From contig JAIRZI010000091.1 in assembly GCA_031267295.1 (NCBI GenBank), positions 1 through 42,123 of the forward strand: DNA of 42,123 bases. The letters are read 5' to 3'. This document shows positions 8,334 to 17,734 of the stretch, piece after piece (position 1 is the stretch's first letter; every line of letters starts with the position of its first letter). The notes below the pieces were generated by a model. It ran no database searches and was not told the origin of the DNA. It was given only the letters and a program-made list of their open reading frames with translations. Both the position numbers and the translations under genes were made by a program. The stretch is from Propionibacteriaceae bacterium (lineage in GTDB: Bacteria > Actinomycetota > Actinomycetes > Propionibacteriales > Propionibacteriaceae).

Positions 8334-10283
8334 TCACACCCAAGCCCAAAGCAACATTGCCGACACCAAAACAGCAGTTCCAGCAACAAACAGCAGAACA
8401 TATGTGCGTACATTGCCGCTTTGTAAGCGTCGCATCAGTATGGAAGTTCGACCGATAACCCGCCATAAATGTCTTGCACCATTTTCGAGCACCTCGGACT
8501 CTGTCCAAGAAACTCTGGCGCTCACCGTCGACAGCGGAGCAACAACACCGCGCTGCAACGCATCATCTGCATAAAGCTCAGCAGCTCCGATCCTAACTAA
8601 AGCCACCTCATCGGCAGTTGAAGCCGCCTTAAACCAAATTGGCGTCACCTTGCGGTAATAAATCACAGTGCCGACCACCACAACGAATAGCAACCCCAAA
8701 GTGACATAGTTCAACCAATCGAAGTACAACAATCCAGTGCGGGATACCTCTGCTGCAAACACCGGTTGCAACCAACCCGGCAACCATCCATTGAGTGCCA
8801 AACCGCCACCCAACGCCAGCAACGACAACACCGTTAGCGAAAATCTCATGCTCACCGAACCACGCAACGGCTGCCGATTCTCGGCTCCAGTCTCGGTTGA
8901 CGTTTCCGCACCTATCGGAGCTTCCTGCCAGCGGGCAGTACCGGTGAAAGTCAGCAGTAATAACCGCGTCATATAAAACGCACCCAACCCAACACCAACG
9001 ACGGCTAGCGCACCGAACGCCGGAATCGTCTCCCAAGCTGTAGCGATAATATGGCCTTTGGCGTAAAACCCGGAGAGGAACGGTACCCCGATGGTGGCAA
9101 GATAGCCACAGGCAAACGCAACGAATGTGTACGGTAACACTTTCACTAAACCGCCCAACCCTTGCAGATCACTTCGCCCGACGCGGCGCGTCAGCGTTCC
9201 AACCGCTAAGAAAAGGCCAGCCTTGATTACGCCATGAGTTAGCAACTGAAAGACGGCGAACACCGCACCCACCGGCCCAAGACCAGCAGCCAACATCAGA
9301 TACCCCAGTTGGCTTGTGGTGGAACAGGCCAGCACCCGTTTGATGTCACGCCCGGTTGCAGCCATCCAGGCACCACCGAACAACGTCAACACACCAATCA
9401 ACAGCACAGCCAGTCGCGCAGTAGGTGCCAACATATATATCGGCAAAGAGCGCAGTATCAGATACCCACCGGCTGCCACCATGGTGGCAGAGTGAATGAG
9501 TGCTGATGCTGGAGTGGGACTCTCCATGGCATCCAATAACCAGGACTGTAACGGCACTTGAGCTGACTTAGCGCACGCCGCCAATAGTAACGCAAACCCC
9601 ACGACACCCGCCCAAGAGCCACCAACTGCACCCAACTGCTCGGCAACAGCGGTGAAGCGCACCGTACCGATTTGAGTAAGTAGCACCGCGATAGCGCTCA
9701 ACAACCCCAGATCGGCTACCCGATTCATCACGAACGCTTTCTTGGCGGCGTTGGCTGCTACTTCCTTTTCTTGCCAGAATCCAATGAGGAGATATGAAAC
9801 TAGCCCCACAGCTTCCCAGCCGACGAACAACAACACATAGTTGTCGGCCAACACCAGCAGTAGCATCGCTGCAATGAACAGATTCAGCAATCCGAAGAAG
9901 CGCCGTCTTTCGGGTTCATCAGATAAGTACCCCACCGAATAAATCGCAACTAAAGTACCGATACCAGCTACCAACAACGCAAACAGTATGGAAAGTTGAT
10001 CGATGAGCAGTGACACCGTCACTTCCGCATCGCCGATACTCAACCAAGTGTATAGCTGCACGGTGATTGGTTCCGGCTCGCCAAGCATCATAATGAACAG
10101 CACTACGGCGTAGCCAAACGACACCCCAACACCGCCCACCCCAACGCTGTACAACCAACTATCGCTCATCCGCACCAGCAACAAAAGCGCAGCAACCAAC
10201 AACGGAAACGCAATCAACACCCAGCAGTTTCCCGCCAAAAGGGTAAAACTCCCTGACTCCATTAACAACATGGACGTATACAT
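8334..10283 (-). CDS. nuoL: NADH-quinone oxidoreductase subunit L
   Basis: The distal antiporter-like subunit of complex I, 649 residues. It carries the conserved segments FVGWEAVGLVSYLLIGFW, AKSAQVPLQSWLLDAMESP and ACSTTSQLGYLMLAAGLG. The C-terminal part, from about residue 520, contains the region corresponding to the long lateral helix and final membrane helix. The start codon overlaps the nuoK stop (TGATG). GGAGG is 11 bases upstream, a slightly long spacing. Confidence 0.95.
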   Translation of the reverse strand: MYTSMLLMESGSFTLLAGNCWVLIAFPLLVAALLLLVRMSDSWLYSVGVGGVGVSFGYAVVLFIMMLGEPEPITVQLYTWLSIGDAEVTVSLLIDQLSILFALLVAGIGTLVAIYSVGYLSDEPERRRFFGLLNLFIAAMLLLVLADNYVLLFVGWEAVGLVSYLLIGFWQEKEVAANAAKKAFVMNRVADLGLLSAIAVLLTQIGTVRFTAVAEQLGAVGGSWAGVVGFALLLAACAKSAQVPLQSWLLDAMESPTPASALIHSATMVAAGGYLILRSLPIYMLAPTARLAVLLIGVLTLFGGAWMAATGRDIKRVLACSTTSQLGYLMLAAGLGPVGAVFAVFQLLTHGVIKAGLFLAVGTLTRRVGRSDLQGLGGLVKVLPYTFVAFACGYLATIGVPFLSGFYAKGHIIATAWETIPAFGALAVVGVGLGAFYMTRLLLLTFTGTARWQEAPIGAETSTETGAENRQPLRGSVSMRFSLTVLSLLALGGGLALNGWLPGWLQPVFAAEVSRTGLLYFDWLNYVTLGLLFVVVVGTVIYYRKVTPIWFKAASTADEVALVRIGAAELYADDALQRGVVAPLSTVSARVSWTESEVLENGARHLWRVIGRTSILMRRLQSGNVRTYVLLFVAGTAVLVSAMLLWAWV

Positions 10284-10582
10284 CAGTGACGTAACCTCCG
10301 AGCATCATCAACATTCAAGCTGGCTTTGGAACGGAAGATAGTTATGATGATCGCCAACCCCACCACCACTTCGGTAGCCGCCACCACCATAGTAAAAACT
10401 GCTGCCACTTGGCCATCTAACTCCGCGTGCGCTTCTGAAAATGTCACCAACGCCAAATTGGCGGCGTTGAGCATCAATTCAATACCCATAAACATCACCA
10501 AGGCGTTACGCCGAAGTAGCACCCCGGCCAAACCAATACAGAACAGTACTGCGGAAACGATGAGGTAAGCACTCAAACTCAT
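10283..10582 (-). CDS. nuoK: NADH-quinone oxidoreductase subunit K
   Basis: A 99-residue, three-helix membrane subunit of complex I, at the usual length. The conserved glutamates in [12 protein letters not shown] and in [13 protein letters not shown] are present and are part of the proton path. It overlaps nuoJ by one base (TAATG) and nuoL by one base (TGATG). Confidence 0.96.
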   Translation of the reverse strand: MSLSAYLIVSAVLFCIGLAGVLLRRNALVMFMGIELMLNAANLALVTFSEAHAELDGQVAAVFTMVVAATEVVVGLAIIITIFRSKASLNVDDARRLRH

Positions 10583-11370
10583 TAGGCACCTCCCGCAATG
10601 GGTAACGTGCCATTGATCTCTGCGGCTGTTTCTGCTACCAGTATAGGTAATAGTTCAACATCAGACGGCACAACCCCTCGCTCCGATAGTACGGCCGACA
10701 CGGAGTTGTCGGCTACTGAACCATCTGGCAATAACGCTGGATGGGCAATAGAGTTCGTTCGCGCATACACTCCCGACCCAGGTGCAGCAGCAGGGTTGGC
10801 ACCAGTAGCCGCGTACTGCTGCAATTTTTCTGCTGCCAACCCGCGCTGACTACGCTGTGCGCGCACCTGATCGCTGTGCGCTAACACCATCGCCGCCAGC
10901 GCTGCGGTAAACACCAGCGCCGCCAGCGCTTCAAAAATAAACGCATACTTAGTGAACAGTAACACTGCTAACCCTTGCGCATTGCCGCCATGGCGCTCAT
11001 TAACCTCATCAAGGTTTCCAAAACCTCCGCTCACCGCTCCGGCTACTGTGAACACCAATAACGCCAGCAACGCACCAATAGCAATCCCACTGACCACTCG
11101 CTGCCCTCGAATGATCTCGGTGAGCGATTCTCGCCGGTCGATACCAATAAGCATCATGGTGAACAGGAACAGCATCATTATTGACCCGGTATATACCAAT
11201 ATCTGTGCCACGAACAGGAACGGTGCTTCTAGCGTGGTGTACAGCAAGCCAAGCGTAACCATAGCGCCGCACAGGCAAATAGCGGAATGTACTACCTTGC
11301 GAGCCACTATGGTACCCACCGCCATAGCTATGGTCAGCGGAGCGGCCACCCAAAAAACGAATATCGTCAT
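10582..11370 (-). CDS. nuoJ: NADH-quinone oxidoreductase subunit J
   Basis: Membrane subunit J of complex I, 262 residues. Five hydrophobic helices fill residues 1-170, including [21 protein letters not shown] hydrophilic tail of about 90 residues follows, rich in Ala, Gly and Ser. Such tails are common in actinobacterial NuoJ and absent from shorter proteobacterial forms. The start overlaps the nuoI stop (TGATG) and the stop overlaps the nuoK start. Confidence 0.95.
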   Translation of the reverse strand: MTIFVFWVAAPLTIAMAVGTIVARKVVHSAICLCGAMVTLGLLYTTLEAPFLFVAQILVYTGSIMMLFLFTMMLIGIDRRESLTEIIRGQRVVSGIAIGALLALLVFTVAGAVSGGFGNLDEVNERHGGNAQGLAVLLFTKYAFIFEALAALVFTAALAAMVLAHSDQVRAQRSQRGLAAEKLQQYAATGANPAAAPGSGVYARTNSIAHPALLPDGSVADNSVSAVLSERGVVPSDVELLPILVAETAAEINGTLPIAGGA

Positions 11371-11939
11371 CAGCTATCTCCCCACGGTGGTTCAGGTGCG
11401 CGCCGCCCGTCTAAACTGGGGATACGTTTATCAGGTTCACCGGTTGGCGGTAACCCTGCGAAGTATTCTTGCTCATCGAAGCCAAGCAGCCGCACATGCG
11501 GCGGTGCCACCATCCCAACGGTCAACTCCGCTAACAGATCGCTCTTATGATAGATCAATGACTCCCGGGAATCAGCAGCCAATTTGAACTCATTTGTCAT
11601 CGTTAACGCCCTAGTTGGGCAAGCTTCGATACATAGCCCGCAGAAAATACAACGCGCATAATTGATCTGATAGACGCGCGCATATCGTTCCCCCGGCCCG
11701 TAGCGATTGATGTCGTCATTGGCCGCGCTCTCGACATAGATAGCATCGGCTGGACACACCCATGCGCACAGTTCACACCCGACACACTTCTCTAACCCGT
11801 CTGGCCAGCGGTTTAGCTGATGTTGCCCATGATAACGCGCAGCAGTGACAAGCTCCTTGCCTTGCTGGGGGTACCGTTGTGTGAATGAGCGCCGGAAGAT
11901 GGTACGCAACGTAATCCAGAAGCCACTAAATATACTCAT
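11370..11939 (-). CDS. nuoI: NADH-quinone oxidoreductase subunit I
   Basis: An 8Fe-ferredoxin-like subunit carrying two 4Fe-4S clusters (N6a/N6b) in the peripheral arm of complex I. Two complete C-x2-C-x2-C-x3-C-P motifs are visible ([12 protein letters not shown] and [12 protein letters not shown]). Length is 189 residues. The N-terminal amphipathic segment would dock on NuoH. The start overlaps the nuoH stop (ATGA). Confidence 0.97.
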   Translation of the reverse strand: MSIFSGFWITLRTIFRRSFTQRYPQQGKELVTAARYHGQHQLNRWPDGLEKCVGCELCAWVCPADAIYVESAANDDINRYGPGERYARVYQINYARCIFCGLCIEACPTRALTMTNEFKLAADSRESLIYHKSDLLAELTVGMVAPPHVRLLGFDEQEYFAGLPPTGEPDKRIPSLDGRRAPEPPWGDS

Positions 11940-13285
11940 TCGGTGCCGCCTTTTGGTGGCTTCCGATTGTCTCGCAACACCGCCACCGTGAGAGTGGCGG
12001 GCACAAATCCTGCTAGCTCAGGCAACTGCTCTCCGGGCTGTGGCGGCACTGGGTAACCGCCAGCGAAAGCATCAAAGCGTTGAGACGCAACAGCCGAGCG
12101 CCCCGCATCCACTGCCGCCGTTCGTTCCGCCAACCAATTTTGCAACATCATCACCGCTATCGCTATCAGGATCGCCAACGCAACTACTGTGGCCATGATT
12201 ATCAACGGCAACGAGAACTCCAGACGCAACCCGTTGATCACCGCTAGGATGAACAACCATGCCAAATTTGCTGGAATCAACACTTTCCACCCTAACGACA
12301 TGAATTGATCGTAACGAAGCCGGGGTAGTGAGGCTCGCACCCACACAAATAGAAAGATAAGTGCTTGTACTTTCAGAAAGAACCACAGCAACCCCCACCA
12401 ACCCTGATCTAACGCTCCGCCAGCGAACGGCGGCGGCGCATGATAACCACCAAGAAATAAGGTGGTAGCCACCGCAGACACCATAGCCATATTGATATAT
12501 TCGGCAAGAAAAAATAGTGCGAACCGGAAACCTGAATAATCAGTCAAAACTCCACTGACCAGCTCTGATTCACATTTTGATAGGTCGAACGGCGCCCGGT
12601 TGGTCTGCCCAAACATCGAAATCAGATAGGTGATAAAACTTGGCAGTAGCAATATCGCATACCACCCCGATAACGGAAGTTCAATTGAGGCGACACTTAT
12701 AGGAGCCTGTTGTGCATTCACTATTTCGCCCGCCGACATCGACCCAGCGCACATAAAAACCGCCACCACTGATAACCCCATCGCCACCTGATAGCTGATC
12801 ATCTGCGCGATGGCTCGCATAGAACCAAATAGCGAATAGGTGCCGTTTGACGCCCAGCCGCCCAACACCACGCCGTAAACACCCACCGCCCCGATAGCCA
12901 ACACAAACAAGATTGATACTGAAAAGTCGGTGATCTGTAGTAACGTCTCTTCGCCAAACATGCTCACTTTGCCGCCAAGCGGCAACACCGACCACGTAGC
13001 GAAAGCGGCCACTCCTACCAAAAATGGAGCCAGATTGAACACCAATCGGTCGGTTCTAGCGGGACGAATATCTTCTTTGAATAACAGTTTGAGACCATCA
13101 GCCAACCCCTGTAGCAACCCAAACGGCCCAGTCATATTGGGTCCTTTACGGTTCTGCATTCGTGCCAACATTCGGCGCTCAAACCAGATATTACCCAGCG
13201 ACCACACCAGCAAAAACACCAGTAGGAAAACCGCCTTGACTACTGTAAGCCCCAATGAATCGTCGCTAAGCACCTCGGGTATCAT
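11936..13285 (-). CDS. nuoH: NADH-quinone oxidoreductase subunit H
   Basis: Complex I membrane subunit at the quinone-chamber interface, 449 residues with about eight to nine helices. Conserved loops are present: [15 protein letters not shown] near the N-terminus, the acidic quinone-channel loop around [17 protein letters not shown], and the late [20 protein letters not shown]. The C-terminal tail of about 70 residues is hydrophilic and proline-rich. It overlaps nuoG upstream and nuoI downstream by four bases each. Confidence 0.96.
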   Translation of the reverse strand: MIPEVLSDDSLGLTVVKAVFLLVFLLVWSLGNIWFERRMLARMQNRKGPNMTGPFGLLQGLADGLKLLFKEDIRPARTDRLVFNLAPFLVGVAAFATWSVLPLGGKVSMFGEETLLQITDFSVSILFVLAIGAVGVYGVVLGGWASNGTYSLFGSMRAIAQMISYQVAMGLSVVAVFMCAGSMSAGEIVNAQQAPISVASIELPLSGWYAILLLPSFITYLISMFGQTNRAPFDLSKCESELVSGVLTDYSGFRFALFFLAEYINMAMVSAVATTLFLGGYHAPPPFAGGALDQGWWGLLWFFLKVQALIFLFVWVRASLPRLRYDQFMSLGWKVLIPANLAWLFILAVINGLRLEFSLPLIIMATVVALAILIAIAVMMLQNWLAERTAAVDAGRSAVASQRFDAFAGGYPVPPQPGEQLPELAGFVPATLTVAVLRDNRKPPKGGTE

Positions 13286-15654
13286 CGCATATCACCTTCC
13301 GCCAGAATTACCCGTTCGCCAGGAAGGGCGCTCAAGTGGCCATGCGTAGTTACTTCGGATAACGCAGGAACCCAAACTACGCCATCGACCATATCGGGAA
13401 CTATTTGCACAACGCCACGCCACCGAGCGCCACCGGCACCGAGTTGCGCGATAGCACCGTCTGAAAATCCGTGGGTCGCCGCAGTGACAGGACTCATCTT
13501 TGCTGTTAGCGGTGCGGCAGTGGCACGTAGCGCAGCAGCGCCATCCAGCAACCGGGCATCGTCTAGTAACTGCCGCCAAGTGGCAAAGATAACGTTACCG
13601 GGCACTTGGGAAATCGTGGGCACAACCTCAATGGCAGGCAACGTCGCCGGGTCGTAACGCCAATAACCTAAGCTATCGTACGATTCCAGCGCCGCAGCGG
13701 TGGTCTGGAACCCCAAGTCTGCGCCTAACGCTTCTGCGAGCGCAGCCAATACTCGCACATCTGGCATTACGTCATTACGCTGAACTGCTGCAACCACCGG
13801 ACGACGGGCATATGTCCAATCGATGAAATTACCGGACTGTTCTTCAATGGCGGCCACGGGGAACACCACATCGGCATACTCGGTAACTGCAGAGCGCCGC
13901 ACTTCCAAACTCACTACGAACGTTGCGTCCAACGCACTGTTTACCAGTTCGGAGTTCGGCAGGTCGCGCGGATCAAGCGCCCCGGTGATAATGGCCCGCA
14001 TCTCACCGGTAGCGGCAGCAACAGCTATATCGTTTAAGCTATACCCCGGCTGGGTCGGCAAAGAGGTAGCATCCCAAGCAGTTAACAGATTGGTTCTGGC
14101 GGCCGTATCAGCTACCAACCGCCCCCCGGGAAGCAACGACGGGAGACATCCGGCAGCTAACGCAGCTAACTCCCCTGGACGGCGCGGTAGCCACGCCACT
14201 TTGGCACCCGTCGCCGCTACCGTATCAGCTAGCCATTTATAAGTACCTGCTGCGCTAGCAGCGCGTTCGCCCACCAACACCACGGTATCTTTTCCGATCA
14301 TCCCGCTGAGCATTGCGAGCATCTGCGCTTCATTTCCAGGGGAACAAGCCAGCAACTGCGCAGCGAGTTTTCGGTTTCCGGCACTCAAAAATGGCGCTAC
14401 GGCAACCACCTGTAGCCCATGATGGCGCACCGCACGACGTAGCCGGAGGAACACCATCGGAGATTCTTCCTCCGGCTCGAAGCACAGCAACACCACTTTG
14501 CGCGCCTGTTCGAGATCACCGTATCCGACTGGTTGCGCCGTTACTTTGCGCATCAAGAAGCGTGCCTCTTCATCTGAGCTAGCCCGGGTACGGTAATCGA
14601 TGTTATTGGTTTGCAACACCATGCGCGCAAACCGCGAATACGCATAGGCGTTTTCTAATGTGAGTCGCCCTCCTGGAATCACCGCCACTTGAGAGCCGGC
14701 AAGTCCTCGCAACCCCTTAGCAGCCGCATCTAACGCCGTTGGCCAACTCACCGCCACCAATTCACCATTTTGTCGCAGTAGCGGAGTGCGCAGCCGATCA
14801 GCACCTTGCGCGGAATGGAACCCATATCTACCGCGATCACAGAGCCACCCGGCGTTATGCGTCGAATCGTTGCCCGCTAACCTGCGAAGTAAGGTGCCAT
14901 TTTTAACATCGTTGCGAATTTGGCAACCAGCAGCGCACCCATCGCAAGTGGATTCCGTGCTGACTAGTTCGAAAGTTCTGGCATGAAAACGATAATCGGT
15001 GCTAGTCAATGCGCCAACCGGGCAAAGTTGCACTGTGTTACCAGTAAAGTAACCACCGCCAGCAGCCGGGTTGGCGATGAGATGCGTCCGCGCACCGCGC
15101 CCGGAAAACGCAAACAGCGTATCGCCGGATATTTCGGCAGCGAATCGGGTACAACGTTCACATAAAATGCAGCGTTCCCTATCTAACAGAATCGTCGGAG
15201 TGACAGAAATGGGCTTCTCAAAAGTGCGTTTCACACCAGCAAACCGACTCTGCTGTCCGCGTGATAACTGCATTGCCTGGTTCTGCAACGGGCACTCGCC
15301 ACCCTTATCGCACTCCGGACAATCTAGCGGATGGTTCACCAATAACAGTTCCAACACTGCGGCTTGCGCGGCAGCAACGCGCTGCGAAGTGATCTGGGTA
15401 GCCACTCGCATCCCTTCGGCCACCTGCAAAGTGCAAGAAGGTTGTAGCTGCAATGGTTTAGTGTCGGTGCCATCAGACACTTCTACCATGCATTGCCGAC
15501 AAACTCCCACCGGCTCCAACAACGGATGGTCGCAGAATCTGGGAATAAACACTCCCGCCTGTTCGGCTGCCCGAATGACGGTGGTACCTGGTGGCACAGT
15601 TACGCTGTTGCCGTCAATAGTGAGGGTGACTGGAGCAGTTGACGCAGCACTCAT
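13282..15654 (-). CDS. nuoG: NADH-quinone oxidoreductase subunit G
   Basis: The large iron-sulphur subunit of the peripheral arm, 790 residues. An N-terminal 2Fe-2S ferredoxin domain has cysteines near 41, 52, 55 and 74. It is followed by the His/Cys cluster site HPLDCPECDKGGECPLQ, the 4Fe-4S motif CILCERCTRF, and the distal motif CDGCAAGC. The remainder is a molybdopterin-oxidoreductase-like fold that is a scaffold in this family. Cluster ligands appear complete, so electron transfer through this subunit should be possible. It overlaps nuoF and nuoH by ATGA. Confidence 0.95.
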   Translation of the reverse strand: MSAASTAPVTLTIDGNSVTVPPGTTVIRAAEQAGVFIPRFCDHPLLEPVGVCRQCMVEVSDGTDTKPLQLQPSCTLQVAEGMRVATQITSQRVAAAQAAVLELLLVNHPLDCPECDKGGECPLQNQAMQLSRGQQSRFAGVKRTFEKPISVTPTILLDRERCILCERCTRFAAEISGDTLFAFSGRGARTHLIANPAAGGGYFTGNTVQLCPVGALTSTDYRFHARTFELVSTESTCDGCAAGCQIRNDVKNGTLLRRLAGNDSTHNAGWLCDRGRYGFHSAQGADRLRTPLLRQNGELVAVSWPTALDAAAKGLRGLAGSQVAVIPGGRLTLENAYAYSRFARMVLQTNNIDYRTRASSDEEARFLMRKVTAQPVGYGDLEQARKVVLLCFEPEEESPMVFLRLRRAVRHHGLQVVAVAPFLSAGNRKLAAQLLACSPGNEAQMLAMLSGMIGKDTVVLVGERAASAAGTYKWLADTVAATGAKVAWLPRRPGELAALAAGCLPSLLPGGRLVADTAARTNLLTAWDATSLPTQPGYSLNDIAVAAATGEMRAIITGALDPRDLPNSELVNSALDATFVVSLEVRRSAVTEYADVVFPVAAIEEQSGNFIDWTYARRPVVAAVQRNDVMPDVRVLAALAEALGADLGFQTTAAALESYDSLGYWRYDPATLPAIEVVPTISQVPGNVIFATWRQLLDDARLLDGAAALRATAAPLTAKMSPVTAATHGFSDGAIAQLGAGGARWRGVVQIVPDMVDGVVWVPALSEVTTHGHLSALPGERVILAEGDMR

Positions 15655-16997
15655 CTAAACCCTCCATTCCCAGATTTTGCTGTTGGAACTGATTCATTCC
15701 ACGCAAACACGGCACTCTGTTCTTCGGGGAAAAGCTCGTTGGCGGCGCGTCGGTAACCGACCTCAAACTCCGAACGGAACTGCCGGATAGCGCCGGTCAC
15801 GCAGCCAACAAACCCATCGGCTAACGGACAAAAAGCCCGCCCTGAGATTCCGTCACAGATGTCAAGGATACGCTCCACGTCACCCTCTTGACCGCGCCCT
15901 TCCGCTAGCCCGGAGAGTAGCTGCGACAACCACCACGACCCTTCGCGACACGGGCTACATTTACCGCACGACTCGGCGGCATAGCACTCCATCCAGCGTC
16001 GCGTGACGCGCAACACTGATGTAGTTTCGTCGAAAAATTGTAAAGCGTTGCCACCCGGTACTGCTTTGGCGGTGGTGGCGCTTCCATAGGGGAGCGGCAT
16101 GTCTAATTGTTCCTCAGTAAACAGCGGTGTGGACAGCCCCCCCGCCGTGAAAAACTTCAACTTGTGTCCCTCGCGGATACCGCCAGCAAACTCCAACAAT
16201 GCTCGGACGGTGGTGCCACACGGTGCCTCGAACTGTCCGGGGAACTGCACATGCCCCGACACTGAATAGACGGTAGTGCCTCGACTATTAGCAGTACCGA
16301 ACTGGGCGTACCACTCACCTCCTTGAGACACAATGGCTGGCAGTGCGGCTATGGTTTCGCAGTTGCTCACCACGGTAGGTTCTCCGTACAGCCCGGACGA
16401 CACTGGATACGGTGGTTGGGAGCTAGGACGACCGGCACGTCCTAGCAACGAATTAAGTAATGCAGTCTCTTCACCACGGATGTAGGAACCAGCGCCAGCA
16501 TGTACGGTGATGTCGATACGGTAATTAACGCCTAACGCCCGTTCTCCCAAATATCCGGCGCGGTATGCCTCAGCGACGCCCTGTTGCACTCGACGCACCG
16601 CATGTAGCGCTTCGCCGCGAATGCAGATGAATACCTGATGCGCGCCAATGGCATAGGCGGCGATTATGGCACCTTCAATCACCAGATGCGGGCTGGCTAG
16701 CAACAACGGTACGTCCTTGCAAGCATTAGGCTCAGATTCGGCACAGTCGATCACCAAATATTTAACTCCGGTGCCGGAGTCGAGCGCGGCACTCCACTTA
16801 TCACTAGTGAGGAACCGGGCACCATCCCGATCACGCAGCCCGCTAGTTTGCACCACGCCTATTAGCTGATCTGGGGTTAGTTGCAGCGCGCGCAGCACAC
16901 CGGTGTAACCACCAAAACCGCGATACGTCTCCAATCGCCAAGAGTATGGAGCGCCCCACGATGCGCTAAGAATTGGGGTGAGTGGCGTAGCGTTCAT
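15651..16997 (-). CDS. nuoF: NADH-quinone oxidoreductase subunit F, altered FMN/NADH loop
   Basis: The subunit that normally binds FMN and NADH and holds cluster N3; 448 residues from ATG 16997, which overlaps the nuoE stop. The C-terminal 4Fe-4S motif ESCGKCSPCREG is intact, as are GEETALLNSLLGR and GLYGEPTVV. The usual glycine-rich loop GLRGRGGAGFPTGxKWS instead reads GLRDRDGARFLTSDKWS at about residues 53-69. The NADE(G/S)EP block reads DCAESEP at about 84-90. Loss of several loop glycines and one acidic residue could weaken FMN or NADH binding. The frame is open throughout and the rest of the protein is conserved, so it does not look like a pseudogene. Confidence 0.92.
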   Translation of the reverse strand: MNATPLTPILSASWGAPYSWRLETYRGFGGYTGVLRALQLTPDQLIGVVQTSGLRDRDGARFLTSDKWSAALDSGTGVKYLVIDCAESEPNACKDVPLLLASPHLVIEGAIIAAYAIGAHQVFICIRGEALHAVRRVQQGVAEAYRAGYLGERALGVNYRIDITVHAGAGSYIRGEETALLNSLLGRAGRPSSQPPYPVSSGLYGEPTVVSNCETIAALPAIVSQGGEWYAQFGTANSRGTTVYSVSGHVQFPGQFEAPCGTTVRALLEFAGGIREGHKLKFFTAGGLSTPLFTEEQLDMPLPYGSATTAKAVPGGNALQFFDETTSVLRVTRRWMECYAAESCGKCSPCREGSWWLSQLLSGLAEGRGQEGDVERILDICDGISGRAFCPLADGFVGCVTGAIRQFRSEFEVGYRRAANELFPEEQSAVFAWNESVPTAKSGNGGFR

Positions 16998-17734
16998 CTG
17001 AGCACACCTAGCTGTTGACTGCCCACCGATGGCTGAAGCGGCGCAGCGGAAGTAGTCCAACCGTTGATAGCAGCAGTACGCACACCACGCATACTCGCTT
17101 CACCAGCACTAGCCCCAGCGTCGGCGAACTCATCCGGAAAACCGGCCAGCACCCGATGCGCAGCCCGAAAACCGGTCAGCATTGCCCCTCTAGTGGGGTA
17201 CACCTGCTGGCCGGCATCCAACATATCGAGCAACATGGTGACTTGTTGCACGCTCATGTTGTCCATGAACTCCCAATCCACACTCACCACTGGCGCGAAG
17301 TCGCAAGCCGCCGCACACTGCATCCCTTCCAACGAAAACATGCCGTTCGGGGTGGTTTCGCCGTCCGCGATAGCTAATTTTTTTTGTATTTCATCCCAGA
17401 TGATGTCGCCGCCCAACACCGCACATAAAGCACTGCGGCAAACAGCGATGTGATGTTTCCCCGCTGGGCGACGTTTGAACATAGTGTAGAAAGTGGCAAC
17501 TTCTAACACTTCTGCTGACGTTATGCCGAGCAGTTCGGCGCACACTTGCACCCCCGTATCACTCACATACCCGTCAACGGAGTGCACTAGATGCAACATT
17601 GGAATCAACGCTGAGCGCGCCTCAGGATAGCGACTCATCAACTCGCGCAGCTCAGCGATGCTGTGTTCGTCGATTTGGCTTGCCGCTATGGGCGGCATCG
17701 CAGCCCCACCACGCGCCGTATCAGAGATAGTCAT
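16994..17734 (-). CDS. nuoE: NADH-quinone oxidoreductase subunit E
   Basis: A thioredoxin-fold 2Fe-2S (N1a) subunit of complex I, 246 residues. The ligand pattern C-x4-C (CRSALC) and C-x3-C (CAAAC) is complete. The helical N-terminal part contains LHLVHSVDGYVSDTGVQVCAE, cut here to its recognisable core VHSVDGYVSD. The C-terminal tail of about 60 residues past the core is variable and Ala-rich, as in other actinobacteria. The start overlaps the nuoCD stop and the stop overlaps the nuoF start. Confidence 0.95.
   Translation of the reverse strand: MTISDTARGGAAMPPIAASQIDEHSIAELRELMSRYPEARSALIPMLHLVHSVDGYVSDTGVQVCAELLGITSAEVLEVATFYTMFKRRPAGKHHIAVCRSALCAVLGGDIIWDEIQKKLAIADGETTPNGMFSLEGMQCAAACDFAPVVSVDWEFMDNMSVQQVTMLLDMLDAGQQVYPTRGAMLTGFRAAHRVLAGFPDEFADAGASAGEASMRGVRTAAINGWTTSAAPLQPSVGSQQLGVLR

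Noticed and set aside
1169-8426. Many plus-strand frames of 60-240 codons opposite pnt and nuo genes (for example 6269-6997)
   Set aside because: They are antisense shadows of well-supported genes, with compositions typical of reverse-frame translation.
15651-16997. NuoF as a pseudogene
   Set aside because: Despite the altered cofactor loop, the frame is intact, cluster ligands are conserved and both gene junctions keep their overlaps.
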